This document shows, piece after piece, positions 11,256 through 21,483 of a DNA stretch of 64,000 nucleotides. The DNA comes from Ambrosia x helenae (Eukaryota > Streptophyta > Magnoliopsida > Asterales > Asteraceae): assembly GCA_030844895.1 (NCBI GenBank), contig CM061233.1, positions 57,561,468 through 57,625,467 of the forward strand, written 5' to 3'. Under the pieces are notes generated by a model, which was given only the letters and a program-made list of their open reading frames with translations, was not told the DNA's origin and made no database searches. Made by a program: the position numbers and the translations under genes. The first letter of the stretch is position 1. Each line of letters starts with the position of its first letter.

Positions 11256-11737
11256 CCAATTAAGCTATAAAGTAAGGGCTATCTAGGGAAAGGAAGTAAA
11301 GGGTCAGGTTATTCTACACAGTGTAACAAAAATGAGAAGGGTGAGAATCATACGAAAACACAATAAATCACGAAATATGACACAATGAGCCACAAAATAT
11401 AACACAATGCTGAAAAATATAACACAATGCTGAAGAAAAGAGACACAATGAATCACCAAAATGACACCATGATGAAAATAAAAAAAGACACAATACTACA
11501 TAAAAAACACAATGATATAACATAAATTCTATAAACTAGAAGCTTAAACTAAAAAAAAAACGAAACCTGAAAACTAAGATCGTAGGGTTCGATAAGACGG
11601 TTCTAATGCCACTTGAATGAGTTCAATCGGAGTCCGTTTGATACCCTTCCTACGACTTTCTATTTTTCTTTTACCGTGTATTTGATCCTAACCCAGGAAG
11701 TAAATAAGGAAGGCCATATCTATATAAAATAGTAAAA
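11256..11737. other. AT-rich spacer with repeated acacaatg words
   Basis: Between 11365 and 11515 the words acacaatg / acaccatg recur many times at irregular spacing, for example gacacaatgagccac and aacacaatgctgaa. This looks like a degenerate short-period array. I see no gene. Confidence 0.4.
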
Positions 11738-11753
11738 ACGTCTTTGCTCCCCT

Positions 11754-11895
11754 TCAAATCTGAGCATCAAGGTTTTGAATGCCCAACTTCTCAATTAATG
11801 TGCAGAATCGGTGTGTTCCCAATGGTTTAGTGAGGGCATCAACAACTTGTATGTTGGTGTCGATCTTCATTGGCTTGATTTCTGTTGCCACAACA
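11754..11895 (-). pseudogene. Copia RNase H C-terminal remnant
   Basis: The minus strand encodes the end of a Ty1/copia polyprotein: TEIKPMKID, then QVVDALTKPLG, then a short tail to a TGA at 11754-11756. ADxLTKPL is the hallmark of the copia RNase H C terminus. The purine-rich gaaggggagcaaag follows it, as a polypurine tract would. The rest of this element is absent. The LTR at 11909-12473 begins 14 bp beyond the 5' end of the remnant on the minus strand, so the gypsy element probably inserted into it. Confidence 0.75.
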
Positions 11896-11908
11896 AATAA
11901 TAGCCTAA

Positions 11909-12473
11909 TGTTAGTTCTGAGTCACGGGAAGGGTTCAAGGGTTTAAATCTGCCTAACGCAGGTCGTGGTGTCCTCCTACGTTGCAAAACGTAGAAGGAGG
12001 TTCAAGATAATATTGTTTTTTAGTATTAGAATTCTCGTTTGAGAGTGACTCAAGACCAGAATTGATGTTCTAAACTCAAGTGATGTGTTAGTGTGATGGA
12101 GATATTCTCCTCACATGTGTAGACCAAAATAATAGAAGATTGAGTGTAAGAGAGAACAGGGATGGATCAGATCTGTGGAATGGATCCTGATTATATAGAG
12201 AAAACATCTTCTTATTTTGGCGAAGATATTATCTTGAGACATGGTGCAACAAGAGGACAAACCACTTTAAGCCCATGGTGGCTTTGGACCTGCAGTCCGA
12301 GTAGTGCAGTGCCTACACGACAGCTGCTTGTGCTGACCGAGGAAAAAGATGACAAGACAGGTCATCTTTTGATCTGTGCTCCTCCGTCCTTTGAACCTTC
12401 GTAGGTTTCAAGCCTTTAAGCATAGTATTATGATACTTGTTAATCCTTTTGCTTTAGGCTACCCACGTCATCA
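11909..12473 (-). repeat. 3' LTR of a second minus-strand gypsy element
   Basis: On the minus strand the stretch starts TGATGACGTGGG and ends GAACTAACA. Directly before it, at 12474-12485, is the polypurine tract GACTTGGGGGGC. A TATA-like TATATAA lies at about 12194-12200 on the minus strand. An imperfect stem-loop (cctcctacgtt pairing with a copy at 11987-12000) lies in the region expected to be R/U5. The 80-residue plus-strand ORF inside it is not a gene. The termini are inferred, because the matching 5' LTR is not visible. Confidence 0.6.
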
Positions 12474-12817
12474 GCCCCCCAAGTCAGGAGTCTTCGTGGC
12501 GTAGTTAAAAGGCTTCTGACTATTTGCTAGTTTTTTTATTTGCTTGAAAGGTTCAAAGGTTTGTAGGTTTTGAGCAGTTGTTTTATCTTCTTTGTACTAA
12601 TGCAAGACATCATTGCTTTTTATTAATATTATAACCGTTTTATATTTGGGGGTTTTTTATTTTTACACCACACAAATTACTTTACTCTTTTTCTTCTTCC
12701 TCAACGATTCTCTCCAAATCTTCTTAGGGTTTCACTTCGCAACAATCAGGTTAGTCTTTTCTTCTTTATTTTTCTTTCCCTTTGCATGTTGTTTATGTTC
12801 TTGTTTTCTTTGTAGTC
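12474..12817 (+). promoter_or_regulatory. Promoter, 5' UTR and intron of the accessory gene
   Basis: On the plus strand a TATA-like tttatattt (about 12634-12643) and a CT-rich leader are followed by a likely intron. The donor is CAG|GTTAGT near 12748-12752 and the acceptor is TTTGTAG at about 12809-12815. The acceptor lies two bases before the ATG at 12818, so the intron would separate the 5' UTR from the coding exon. This places a plus-strand transcription unit inside a minus-strand gypsy element. Confidence 0.55.
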
Positions 12818-14275
12818 ATGTCGGCCCTAGATTTCATTAAAGGTGATGATGCTTCAGAAGTTTTTAAGGATGCTGAAGCTGTTGAAGGTGAAGATGCTTT
12901 GACGAAGTATGAGAAGGGGAGGTATGATGGGACTAATTATGTTGTTGTTCCAAATGTCGAAGAGTTTTTCTAAAACTGCTTCGACTAGGAGGTCTAGCCG
13001 ACGTTTGTTAAAGGCTGCGAAGCCTGCTGATGTTTCTGAGGCGGTGCATGTTAGTGATGACATAGAGAATTCAGAGGAAGAGAAGGTTGAAAATGTTGTT
13101 GATGAAGATGTTGGGAAGAAGAGCAAAGGTAAGAAGGTGGCTGCTAAGGTTTTTATGTTGAAGAATACTGAGGGTTCCACAAGTGTTAAAGGTGAAGGGG
13201 TGTATACTCCTGGTTGGAATGTGAAGCCTAGTGATACATTCAAGTCTTCTTCTGTTTGTGGGGATGTGCTGGCACATCTTGCTACTCCGGGTGCCAAGGC
13301 TTGTTTGGAGGGGTTGGATGATGATGCCTTATTGACGAAGATGATGGTTGGGACCTGCAACTTGGCTGTGGTGCTTCCTGAAGGTGTCAGTAGGTTTAGG
13401 AAGATGATGGGAGAGTATGGTGATTTTTCCAAGAAGAGAAGAGAAATGAAGCAGGCTCTTGCTTCTTTGAAGAAGGATTCTCTTGAATAGGCTGAGAAAG
13501 AAAAAACCTTGTTGGTTTAATTGATGAACTAAAGAGAGGGCATGAAGCAGAGACTGCTAAGCATGAGGCTGCTCGGTTGAAGGTTGAAGTTGACAGGGTG
13601 GCACTTGAAGCAGAGAGGAAAGTGTTTGAGGCTGAGAAAATCGGGTTGGAGGCTTCCCTTGTTGGTGCTTTGGATGACAACCAGTGGCTGATTGAAGAGG
13701 GTTTTCAGCAAGTTGTCACCTATCTGCTTCATTCAGCTGAATTCAACTCTACTCTTGGGGAGGTTTACACCAAACTCCTTATTCATGGTAAACATGCAGG
13801 TTTTGTTGCTAGCTTTAAGGCCCACTAATCGGGTGAGGTTATGGAAGAGGCTCGTCTATATCAGCCTAAATCCATGGATGTTTTCAAAGAAACAGTTTTA
13901 AAGATGCAGCATTCTACCTATCCTTATGTTTCCCAAGTGTCTGCTTGCTATGGGAATCCTCTACAGGTGTTGAGGCAGCTGAAGCCCAAAGGATTGAATA
14001 AAGCTGTGTGTGCTAAAGTGTTTGAAACAATTTCTAGGAAGAGGGCTCATTCTGGTGATAGTGAGGAGACTTTGGATGCTAGTGTTGAAGCCTCTGAGGC
14101 TGGTATTGTTGCTGAGAAGCTGCCGAAGAAAGGAAAGAAGTCTAAGAAGGCCAAGGTGGCGAAGGTGATTGGCGGGATGAAGCCTCGAAGCCTTCAGGGT
14201 TTGGGGGGGTATTGCTTAGCTTCTTTTAGTTCCTTTATTAATAGCTATCTTCGCAATCAGTTTGTAAACAATTAA
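12818..14275 (+). pseudogene. Antisense accessory gene of gypsy element (putative plant transposon protein type)
   Basis: The start is the ATG at 12818 (MSALDFIK), just behind a splice acceptor. The frame is open to 12973, shifts to 12909-13490, stops with a TAG, and resumes in 13577-13828 and 13841-14275. The product is an acidic and Lys-rich N part (KKSKGKKVAAK) followed by a middle domain. A coiled coil comes next (13430-13690, Glu/Lys/Ala-rich heptads), then a conserved tail (YQPKSMDVFKE, YPYVSQVSACYGNPLQVL). Proteins of this build are annotated as putative gypsy-type transposase or plant transposon proteins in many plant genomes, and their role is unknown. It runs opposite to the element's gag, so it is an antisense ORF. 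Two or more frameshifts make it a pseudogene. Confidence 0.65.
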
Positions 14276-14834
14276 CTGATGTTTGAACAATTTGTCTTTT
14301 GGTGGGATCTGGTAGGTTCCCTTATGGTGGTGGGATTTGAATAGCCCTAAGAACAATTTGTAGTATTTGGCCTGTTAAGGCCTTTATGTTTAATGTTTAA
14401 GCCCTTAAGGCAGTGTTAGGTATCTTTGCTATGCTGGCTTTCATTGTTTGATTTTCAATTATTTTTGTTTTATGGTGTTTGTCTTTGTAATGTTTGGGAA
14501 TGTTTAATCGGTAGCATCTTAAAAGGTTGAATGCTGTAGTCATTCATCCTAAAGGTAGTCTAGGCAAACAAGTCGCCATCTATCCTATATACATTACTTA
14601 GTGTTTTTTGGTTTTTCGTAGGTTTATTTAAAAACTTAAGGAACAATTGGTGTAGGCTGCTCAAACCCGTCGATGAGACATGTAAAGAAAAATTTTGTAA
14701 GTCTCATGGAGTTGGATTGATCTAGGAACTCACCCCTTATATACGTCTGTTCTACCCTTGAACCTATTGAGCGATGTGGCCTGGGAGCCCATCCCCTTAC
14801 ATGGCCCTTGCCATGGAGTTTCTTGCAAGGTTCC
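14276..14834. other. 3' UTR-like region and pol deletion scar
   Basis: The T/G-rich sequence after the accessory ORF looks like a 3' UTR. From about 14690 to 14833 there is a short unrelated segment, and gag/protease begins at 14835. In a complete element the RT, RNase H and integrase would lie here. They are missing. Confidence 0.5.
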
Positions 14835-15921
14835 TAACGTAACCGGAAGAGTTAACTGACCCAGTGGGTGTATTATTTCTCCGGAGAAGCTGATTAATGG
14901 CATCTGGATCGTGACAAGTTTGTCCTTAGTGGCCGGAGCTAGCTGGTGATAACATTGGTAGTACATTATTTCAGATGCACTACCGTTGTCGATGTAAACT
15001 CGTCGCACCTTGTGTCTGGCAAAAACTCCGGAGATGACAATGGGTGCTTCTTTTGCATCTCTTGGATCAATAGGTGGGAAGAAGAGCAACTTCTCCATCC
15101 ACGGTGCTATATGATCGTGACTTATCTTGATTCCTTGTTCATGGGTGGATCGAATCATGTGGATCCCTGTTTGATTGTTTGGATTGGAGATTTGTTTTGC
15201 GGCTGGTTTCCCTTCTTTTAAGTCTCGTATCAAATGGGATAACTTCCCTGCTTTGCATGCTTTATCAATTTCTTATTTTAGTGACCAACCATCATCAGTA
15301 TTGTGGCCTTTTGCTTGGTGATACTCACAATAATTTTTGGTGTTTCTGTCGGAGGTAGGTTTCTGCTTCGGAGGTGTTGGGAAGCGTATTTGCTCGGTGC
15401 TCAAGATTTCACTTTGGGTTTAGTTGAGATCTAGGTAGCTAGTACTTCGTGAAGAGCGTCCGGAGCTGGACCTCTCACTTCGATCACTTCTTGCATAAGG
15501 TTGTGACCTGTGCTTCGACCATGAGTTGTTCTTTCTGTTGGAGCCGAAGCTCCTTTCTTCCAAGAGTTACCTCTGGAGTTTCCTTTATAATCACTTTCAC
15601 CTGTTTGACCGCATGCACTTTTTCCCCTTGCAAAGGCGAGTGTCCTTTCCATGAGTGCTTCCATCGTTTTTTGGGAGATCTTCATGCAGTATTTCAACCA
15701 ATTGGTTGTTGCGGACCCCATGGCAGAAACCAGAAATCCGCAGCTGATCGACAGCTCCGGATATCTGCATGCTTTCCTTATTAAATCGGTCTATGAATCT
15801 TTCCAAAGATTCACTGTCTTTCCTTCGGATGTTGTGTACCTCCGTAATATCTTTTGTGCAACGCCTTTGTTGAGAGAAATTTTGTAGGAATATCCGCCAC
15901 AGCTCTTTCCAATTTTCAATC
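14835..15921 (-). pseudogene. Gypsy gag/protease, second copy
   Basis: This is a near-identical copy of 8474-9575 with small indels. It includes the protease active-site region (YIDNGSASEIMY, 14730-15233 frame) and gag (WKELWRIFLQ, RRKDSESLERFI, 15431-15950 frames). The protease breaks off near 14835, before the IILGRPGM motif kept in the first copy. At 15921 the gag is cut by the insertion of the long-LTR gypsy element: the first copy reads caatctgtccag, this copy caatc then the LTR. Order and strand fit one element with the 3' LTR at 11909-12473 and the antisense gene between them. Confidence 0.75.
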
Positions 15922-17440
15922 TGTAACACCCCAACCGATGGCGGAAACATCGGGTGGCCAAGTATTGATGATTGTTCAGTAGCTCATGGTGAATAATAGA
16001 TTCCATTAAATGATTTAAATGAATTACATACAATAGTTCTAGAATTTGTACATCAAATTGAATAAATCTATACACATATCTTCAAGCATTAATTCAAATC
16101 TTCAAGCAAATAGAACCTGAAACATGTTAAGTTGAAAATGTTTTGGGTCAACAAAAGTTGGTGAGAATTACATAGGTTTTTGATAATTGAATAAATTTTT
16201 GTGCAATTCATGTGTCATGTCAATCTAGTCCATATGTGAGAACATACTAGAAATAAATCGAGTGCATAACCAACCCTGATGACTGTTATAATATGATACA
16301 TACCATACGCTCATGGTCCAATTGAATATGTTATACGATAACAAACACCCACGCTACCTTTGTAGGAGGCACGTATCCGGGTGAGATTGTCAGTCCAATA
16401 GATCTATCAATGTTTACCGCCGGCTTGTACGGAGTTAATGATTATGCTAGAATGGTGCTTACTCTAATCATGCTCAAGACATAATGCAACATAGAAAACA
16501 CATAGACACATTGATGATTGAATTGCATAAATGATGTGGTAACATGTTTCACCCCAAAAACGGTGATAAATAGAAAAGGGGCTATGTAAAACTCACCTTG
16601 GTAAAATGTTATATCTGTTGAGAGAAATGTGTTGACCAAATGTATCAAGTATCACCCTAAAATGAGGTAATAAATAATGTCTAAGTCTATCAAGTCTACA
16701 AATGTATAAGTTCTAGGGCTTCGAATTGGGGATAATTGCTCGTTTGATTAATATTAAAAATATTCGCCAATTGAGAAAATTTAGTAAATAAATAACCAAA
16801 AATCTTTTTATGAAATTTAAACTTAAGATGGTTACAAGAATGTGTTTAAAGTGTAAAAATAATTTTTATAAAATTATTTTCTTTAAAATAGATTATTAAA
16901 TCTATTTATTACAAATTGTCAAACTTTAACTTTAATAATCAAAATACTAAAATTAAAGAATTATTATTTTAAAAATCATATTTCTGTTCTAAATATTTAA
17001 AAATAAATTGTATAAAAATTTTGGTGCAAAAATACCAAAGATTGGATTTATTATGATTTAATTATGTTTAAAACTAACAAAAATTGATTAAAAATACTAA
17101 ATAAATGATTTTTCAGAAATAAAAATCATTTCTGAAAAGTTTAAAGTTATAAAAACTTAGGATAATTTTTGTGGAAATTTATAAGATCGTTTTGATATTT
17201 TTTATAGATTTTTATAAATAAAATAGAATAAACTTGATTTAATTATTATAAATATTAAATAAATGGATTTCAGAAAAGTAAAAATTGTAGATGAAGCTTT
17301 GACATCAGATTTGTTTAAAAATCATTTTTTTAGAATTTATAACAAGGTTTTAATGATTAAAAATGACTTTACAAGTTTAAATGAAATATATTATATATAT
17401 AATTGACTTGTTAAAAAAAATAAGTGGAAAATGGGTGCCC

Positions 17441-17510
17441 AAGCTGGGACTCGAACCTGAGTAGTCTCAGTCACAAGTCTCGAGCACAACCACTTGGCCT
17501 AGGCCTGTGG
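17441..17510 (-). repeat. tRNA-like segment on the minus strand of the LTR
   Basis: On the minus strand an A-box-like TAGGCCAAGTGG (17490-17501) is followed by a B-box AGGTTCGAGTCCC (17446-17458). This is the spacing of a class II tRNA such as Ser or Leu. It could fold partly like a tRNA, but the acceptor stem is not convincing. It is more likely a tRNA-derived relic than a working tRNA gene. Confidence 0.45.
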
Positions 17511-18127
17511 TTGTGTTTTAACTCTGTTTAAATTAAATAAATACACTATGTTGAATCAGTTTATCCCCAAATCAAGTTTACAAGCCCTAACTTTTCCAAT
17601 CAAGCAATTCACACATCTTTAACCCGATTAATGTTAGGGTTTTTGATGTGTGAATGCCGATGAACAAAACCCATAACAATAATTATGCTTACAAGTCTGA
17701 TTTGTGCTCGATTGCTTGGTCAAAGCCAAAAGTCAAAATGCGATCAAATAAACAAATCTGAGCGTAATTGTGAAGAAATGGAGGTTGAGGGAGATGTATT
17801 GGCGAGTGTAGGAGGTCCACTGATGTCCAATTTATACTATAATGGTCTGGTGTTCGAAAGGAAATGATTGACCGAGTTTTAATGTTTGACGCGCCATTGA
17901 CACAAATTGAGAGAAGAATTATACGCTAATTAGAACGTGAAATCAGTGATGATAGGCCGGTAATCACGTAACTGTGGTCAAAAGATTATTAAAGATGGTA
18001 AATTTATGTTAAAAAAAAATAATTATTTATGCATAAACCTGCTGTCACGCGTCTGTATCAAGAAGAAGAAGGAGTTCCGTTTTTTAGAGATGTTATATAT
18101 AATTAAAATCGGGATAAGAACAAGAAT

Positions 18128-18199
18128 GAGTGGTGGCTCAGTGGTTAAGGCGGGTGTGTTGGGTTTGGCTTGACCCGGTTCGAGACCCGGGTAGAGCAG
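18128..18199 (+). repeat. tRNA-like segment on the plus strand of the LTR
   Basis: The A-box-like TGGCTCAGTGG (18134-18144) and B-box GGTTCGAGACC (18178-18188) are spaced as in a tRNA. The T-arm pairs well (acccggttcgagacccgggt). It is in opposite orientation to the segment at 17441-17510. It is probably a tRNA-derived relic with pol III box character. Confidence 0.5.
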
Positions 18200-18555
18200 T
18201 TTTATATTTTTTTTTTAACAGGTTAAAGGAGAGGGGGTTTGGGCTGGGCTCTTGGTTGTGGGCTGTCTCTTGGATGGGCTTCCGAAAGAAATTGGGGAGT
18301 GGACCATAGATTGTTTAAGTTTGGTTTTGTTTACAACATTGGAGCATAACTCTAAAAAAATCTGATTATTAGTGTCATAATAATATTATTATTATTATTA
18401 TTATTAACACATATTTATATATATATATATATAAGTTGTAAGTTTAGAAGAGAAAATAAAGGCTTAGGTATATTTTAAAAAAAAATATATATATATAGAT
18501 ATAAGATAAGGGCTTTTTATATTAAAAATTTTGGAAAAAATTTCGCGATGTTACA

Positions 18556-18572
18556 GTCTCCCCTACTTTTTG
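18556..18572 (-). other. Polypurine tract of the long-LTR gypsy element
   Basis: On the minus strand aaaaagtaggggagac lies immediately before the LTR start TGTAACATCG, the standard position of the plus-strand primer. Confidence 0.75.
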
Positions 18573-19205
18573 GAAACTTCGTCCCGAAGTTATTGAAAAC
18601 ACAGGGTTAAAGGGGATTGGATCGAAATTGGGACAAGTGTGACCTGGTGAATGTTTGCGTTAAGGCACGACATGAATAGAATAATCTGTCTCGAATGATG
18701 TGGGTAAGCGGCGTGTTACGTGTGAGTTGATGAACTACTAGATATCTAGAGTTTACATTTGGTTAACTACCGAAAATCTTGATAGCATTTCACACCACCT
18801 AACGTACCTGTAAATTCATGATTACGTTCCGGACCGCAATCACCAATTTACCTTACATTAAGGTTTTGTGTCCTTTTATGACTCTACCGATTGTTGAGCA
18901 GGTCTGATAGTCTCCACCAGTCGTTGAGCAGGTGGTAGGGCCTCTCCCCGACTGTTGGAAGGACATGATGACCTCCACCAATCGTTGAGTAGATTGTTTG
19001 GTAGTCGACTAATTGTTGTACAAGTAAGCAAGTATGATTATAGATATAGCAATTAGTTCACATTCAAACAAGCATGCACACAGATGTTATGATAATACTT
19101 GAATTTATTACTTGAATCCATAAAGTGTCAATACAAAGAATAAAAGCAACCAATAGTCAAATGATGAGACTTGCGGTTAGGTAGTTGGAGGGTCTTGATC
19201 TCTGT
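18573..19205. other. Non-coding internal region where pol is missing
   Basis: There is no open frame of note. Words like ccaccagtcgttgagcaggt recur between 18890 and 19010. It lies between the gag remnant and the polypurine tract on the minus strand. Confidence 0.45.
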
Positions 19206-19812
19206 TTAGTTTAGGGCATCGGTTACGGAAGTGATTTGGGTCTCCACATTCATAGCATTGACCATAGTTGTATCGATTAGGATTATCAGCCTGAGCAGGG
19301 TGGGTAGGTTGATTGACATTAGGGTTTGGGTCTCGCGACATGTGTTGACCAAATGGCCATACCTACCACAATTGATGCACACGCGACATGCTGAAACAGT
19401 GGGATGATGTCGATTGCATGTGTTACACAATGGAAAGTTTCTTGTATAGGGCTTCTTGTTAGAAACTGGGGTTGTGAGGTTTACATCAGGATCCCTGGTC
19501 TTACGTTTCTGATTCTTGGTAGTTACTTACCGCAGCCACGATACTTGTTTTCTTGCCTTTCCGAACTAAGGTTCCGTTCTTTATGTGATTTCCATCGCTA
19601 TTTCCATTTCTATTGCCGTTCCCATTCATTGGGATGACTTGAGCCAACAAGTTAGAAACCAGAGTTGTGATTTGTTGTGCCAATTGTTGAGAAATAATCG
19701 TAGCTAGTTGGGCATCACCTCCTTTGTTAGTGTTGTGGTCGGGATTGTGGTTGCTGCTTTCTTCTTCATGATTGTCACCACTGTTAATGCGAGTGCTGTG
19801 GCGTGGAGACAT
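19206..19812 (-). pseudogene. Gypsy gag remnant with two zinc knuckles
   Basis: The minus strand starts at the ATG of MSPRHSTR (19810-19812). An Asn/Gly-rich segment follows, then after a frame change near 19500 a Cys-rich end. The first knuckle, CINCGRYGHLVNTC, is visible in 19206-19430. The second, CYECGDPNHFRNRC, is in the neighbouring frame just before the stop near 19210. The large gag core domain usual in this family is missing between the N terminus and the knuckles, so the protein is internally deleted as well as frameshifted. Confidence 0.7.
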
Positions 19813-20355
19813 GATCTGTAAGGGACACAATGAAGTCTCAATGAGGCATGAAATGAATGAGGTAATATAAGGAATGTAATCATTTATTCATTAATTAAAA
19901 CGAATAGACGAAAACGTTGACTTATCAAAGATTCCAAATTCTAATAACATATGAAGACATGCTTTAGCCTATAAGTGAACACTCATCCCGAGAATTCCCA
20001 GGTAGGCATCCGGGTCCCTCGTCTGATTGGGATATATGCGCAATGCCAGCCAGACAGAAGACTCAGAATACAGGCGTTCACCCTTCCAGATTGCACGTGT
20101 TCGTTATTAAAATCTAGAACTTCGACGAGATCTCAAGGGGTTCAGGTTAAACCTGAGGATTTTGTCTTATCAATCTAAGAGTAGATCCACTGATGGAGAG
20201 CAACCTTCTCGTAGAATGAAAGTAGGGAATAAGAAGTAGGAGGAGATAGAGAATAGCAAGTAAAAGAAGCAAGTACTGGTTAAATCCTATGGTTATAGAC
20301 TAGATTATTTTTTTTTTATTTTTTTTCCTAAAATAACCTAATTCCCTATAACCAT

Positions 20356-20370
20356 GGCTCTGAGTACCAA
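20356..20370 (-). other. Primer-binding site of the long-LTR gypsy element
   Basis: On the minus strand TTGGTACTCAGAGCC follows the LTR end after two bases. It resembles the initiator-Met tRNA complementary site used by many plant LTR elements. Confidence 0.7.
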
Positions 20371-20372
20371 TC

Positions 20373-20622
20373 TGTAACACCCCAACCGATGGCGGAAACA
20401 TCGGGTGCCAAGTATTGATGATTGTTCAGCTAGCTCATGGTGAATAATAGATTCCATTAAAAATGATTTAAATGAATTACATACAATAGTTTCTAGAATT
20501 TGTACATCAAATAGAATAAATCTATACACAATTCTCAAGCATAAATTCAAATCTTCAAGCAAAATAGAACTGAAACATGTTAAGTTGAAAAGTGTTTTTG
20601 GTCAACAAAAGTTGGTGAGAAT
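20373..20622 (-). repeat. 5' LTR, first 250 bp before the gap
   Basis: It is nearly identical to 15922-16168 and stops at the run of N. A handful of indels separate the two LTR copies over this stretch, which suggests either a moderate insertion age or sequencing error. Confidence 0.8.
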
Positions 20623-20722
20623 NNNNNNNNNNNNNNNNNNNNNNNNNNNNNNNNNNNNNNNNNNNNNNNNNNNNNNNNNNNNNNNNNNNNNNNNNNNNNN
20701 NNNNNNNNNNNNNNNNNNNNNN
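20623..20722. other. Assembly gap (100 N)
   Basis: The run of exactly 100 N marks a scaffold join of unknown true length. Sequence on the two sides is unrelated: gypsy LTR on the left, LINE tail on the right. Confidence 0.99.
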
Positions 20723-21483
20723 ACCAAGCAAGGTTGGGAAACCCTCACAATGATACTTTCTTTTTGTTAGCTGTTTCTTGTGTTTAGAATAGGTTGAGTC
20801 TGTTTTGTTGGGCTTATAATGGGATATGTTGTTCAATGGGTTGGGTTATTATATCTATTGATTGGGAAAATGGCTTGGGATGATAAGTTATTGTCAATGA
20901 TCACAATCTTGTGAGGAGCTGCTGGATGGATTCTCCATGTATGTTGATGTGGATTTTTCAAAGGATCTGCTGGGTGATAGAGATGAAAGCTTGCTGTATG
21001 GAATGCTTGCATTGTGGGCAAGGATAGTAGATGCTGCAAGTTTTTTTGGGAGATTGCTGTTCTAAGGGAGCTGCTGAAAGGAAGCTGATAACAGATTGAA
21101 GATGGGTCAAAATGGATGTGGGAGATATGATGCAGAGGCACACGGCTGGAAGATATTGATAATGGACTTATATGTGGAAGAGTGTAATGAGGGCAGCTGG
21201 ACTATGGATTATGAGTCTAGTTGTTTTGTGATTATTTTTCGGTGTATTGGGTTGATAATGGGTTGGGTCATTCTGAGTTAGTTTTGAGTTGTAATGGGGG
21301 TTGGTAGTCTTGACATGGCTAGATAGCTATTGTGGGTTGTTATTGTGGGTTGGGTTGATTTGGGCCTTGATCTAGTTTTGTGTTGTTTATATATTTTGTA
21401 AGGATCTGGGCCCGGTGGTGCTTGTAAATAGTTTGTTTTATTAATAAATTTACCGGAGCTTTGTCTCCTTTACCGAAAAAAAA
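20723..21483 (+). mobile_element. LINE 3' tail, 5' part lost at gap
   Basis: The sequence ends attaataaatttaccgg, then ctcctttaccg and a poly(A) at about 21475-21483. The minus-strand LINE ending at 32910 has the same design (attaataaaatttaccgg, then ccttttacc and poly(A)), so both are 3' ends of one LINE family. No coding domain remains before the gap. The poly(A) is followed at once by satellite sequence, so the LINE may have inserted into the array. Confidence 0.7.

Larger units (their letters stand above)
15922..18555 (-). repeat. 3' LTR (2634 bp)
   Basis: On the minus strand it begins TGTAACATCGCG and ends GGGTGTTACA. Its last 250 bp match 20373-20622. It contains AT-rich tracts, an (ATT)n run at 18379-18405, (AT)n near 18418, and two tRNA-like segments on opposite strands. 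Two short ORFs inside it (16442-16648 minus and 17685-17867 plus) have no support as genes. Confidence 0.8.
15922..20622 (-). mobile_element. Non-autonomous Ty3/gypsy element with 2.6-kb LTRs, pol deleted
   Basis: The minus-strand element has a complete 3' LTR (15922-18555), a polypurine tract, a 1.8-kb internal region with only gag remnants, a primer site and the first 250 bp of the 5' LTR, which is cut off by the assembly gap. Protease, RT and integrase are absent, so it must depend on a partner for mobility. It is inserted in the gag of the preceding gypsy element. The second target duplication lies beyond the gap and cannot be checked. Confidence 0.8.

Noticed and set aside
12854..13432. 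192-residue minus-strand ORF
   Set aside because: It is the complement of the better supported accessory gene. It has no domain and is Ser/Thr/Phe-rich as expected of an antisense shadow.
18128..18199. Functional tRNA gene
   Set aside because: The boxes are present but the acceptor and anticodon arms do not fold convincingly, and it lies in an LTR.
20555..20836. ORFs running through the N blocks (also 53554-54120)
   Set aside because: They bridge unknown sequence and join unrelated contigs.
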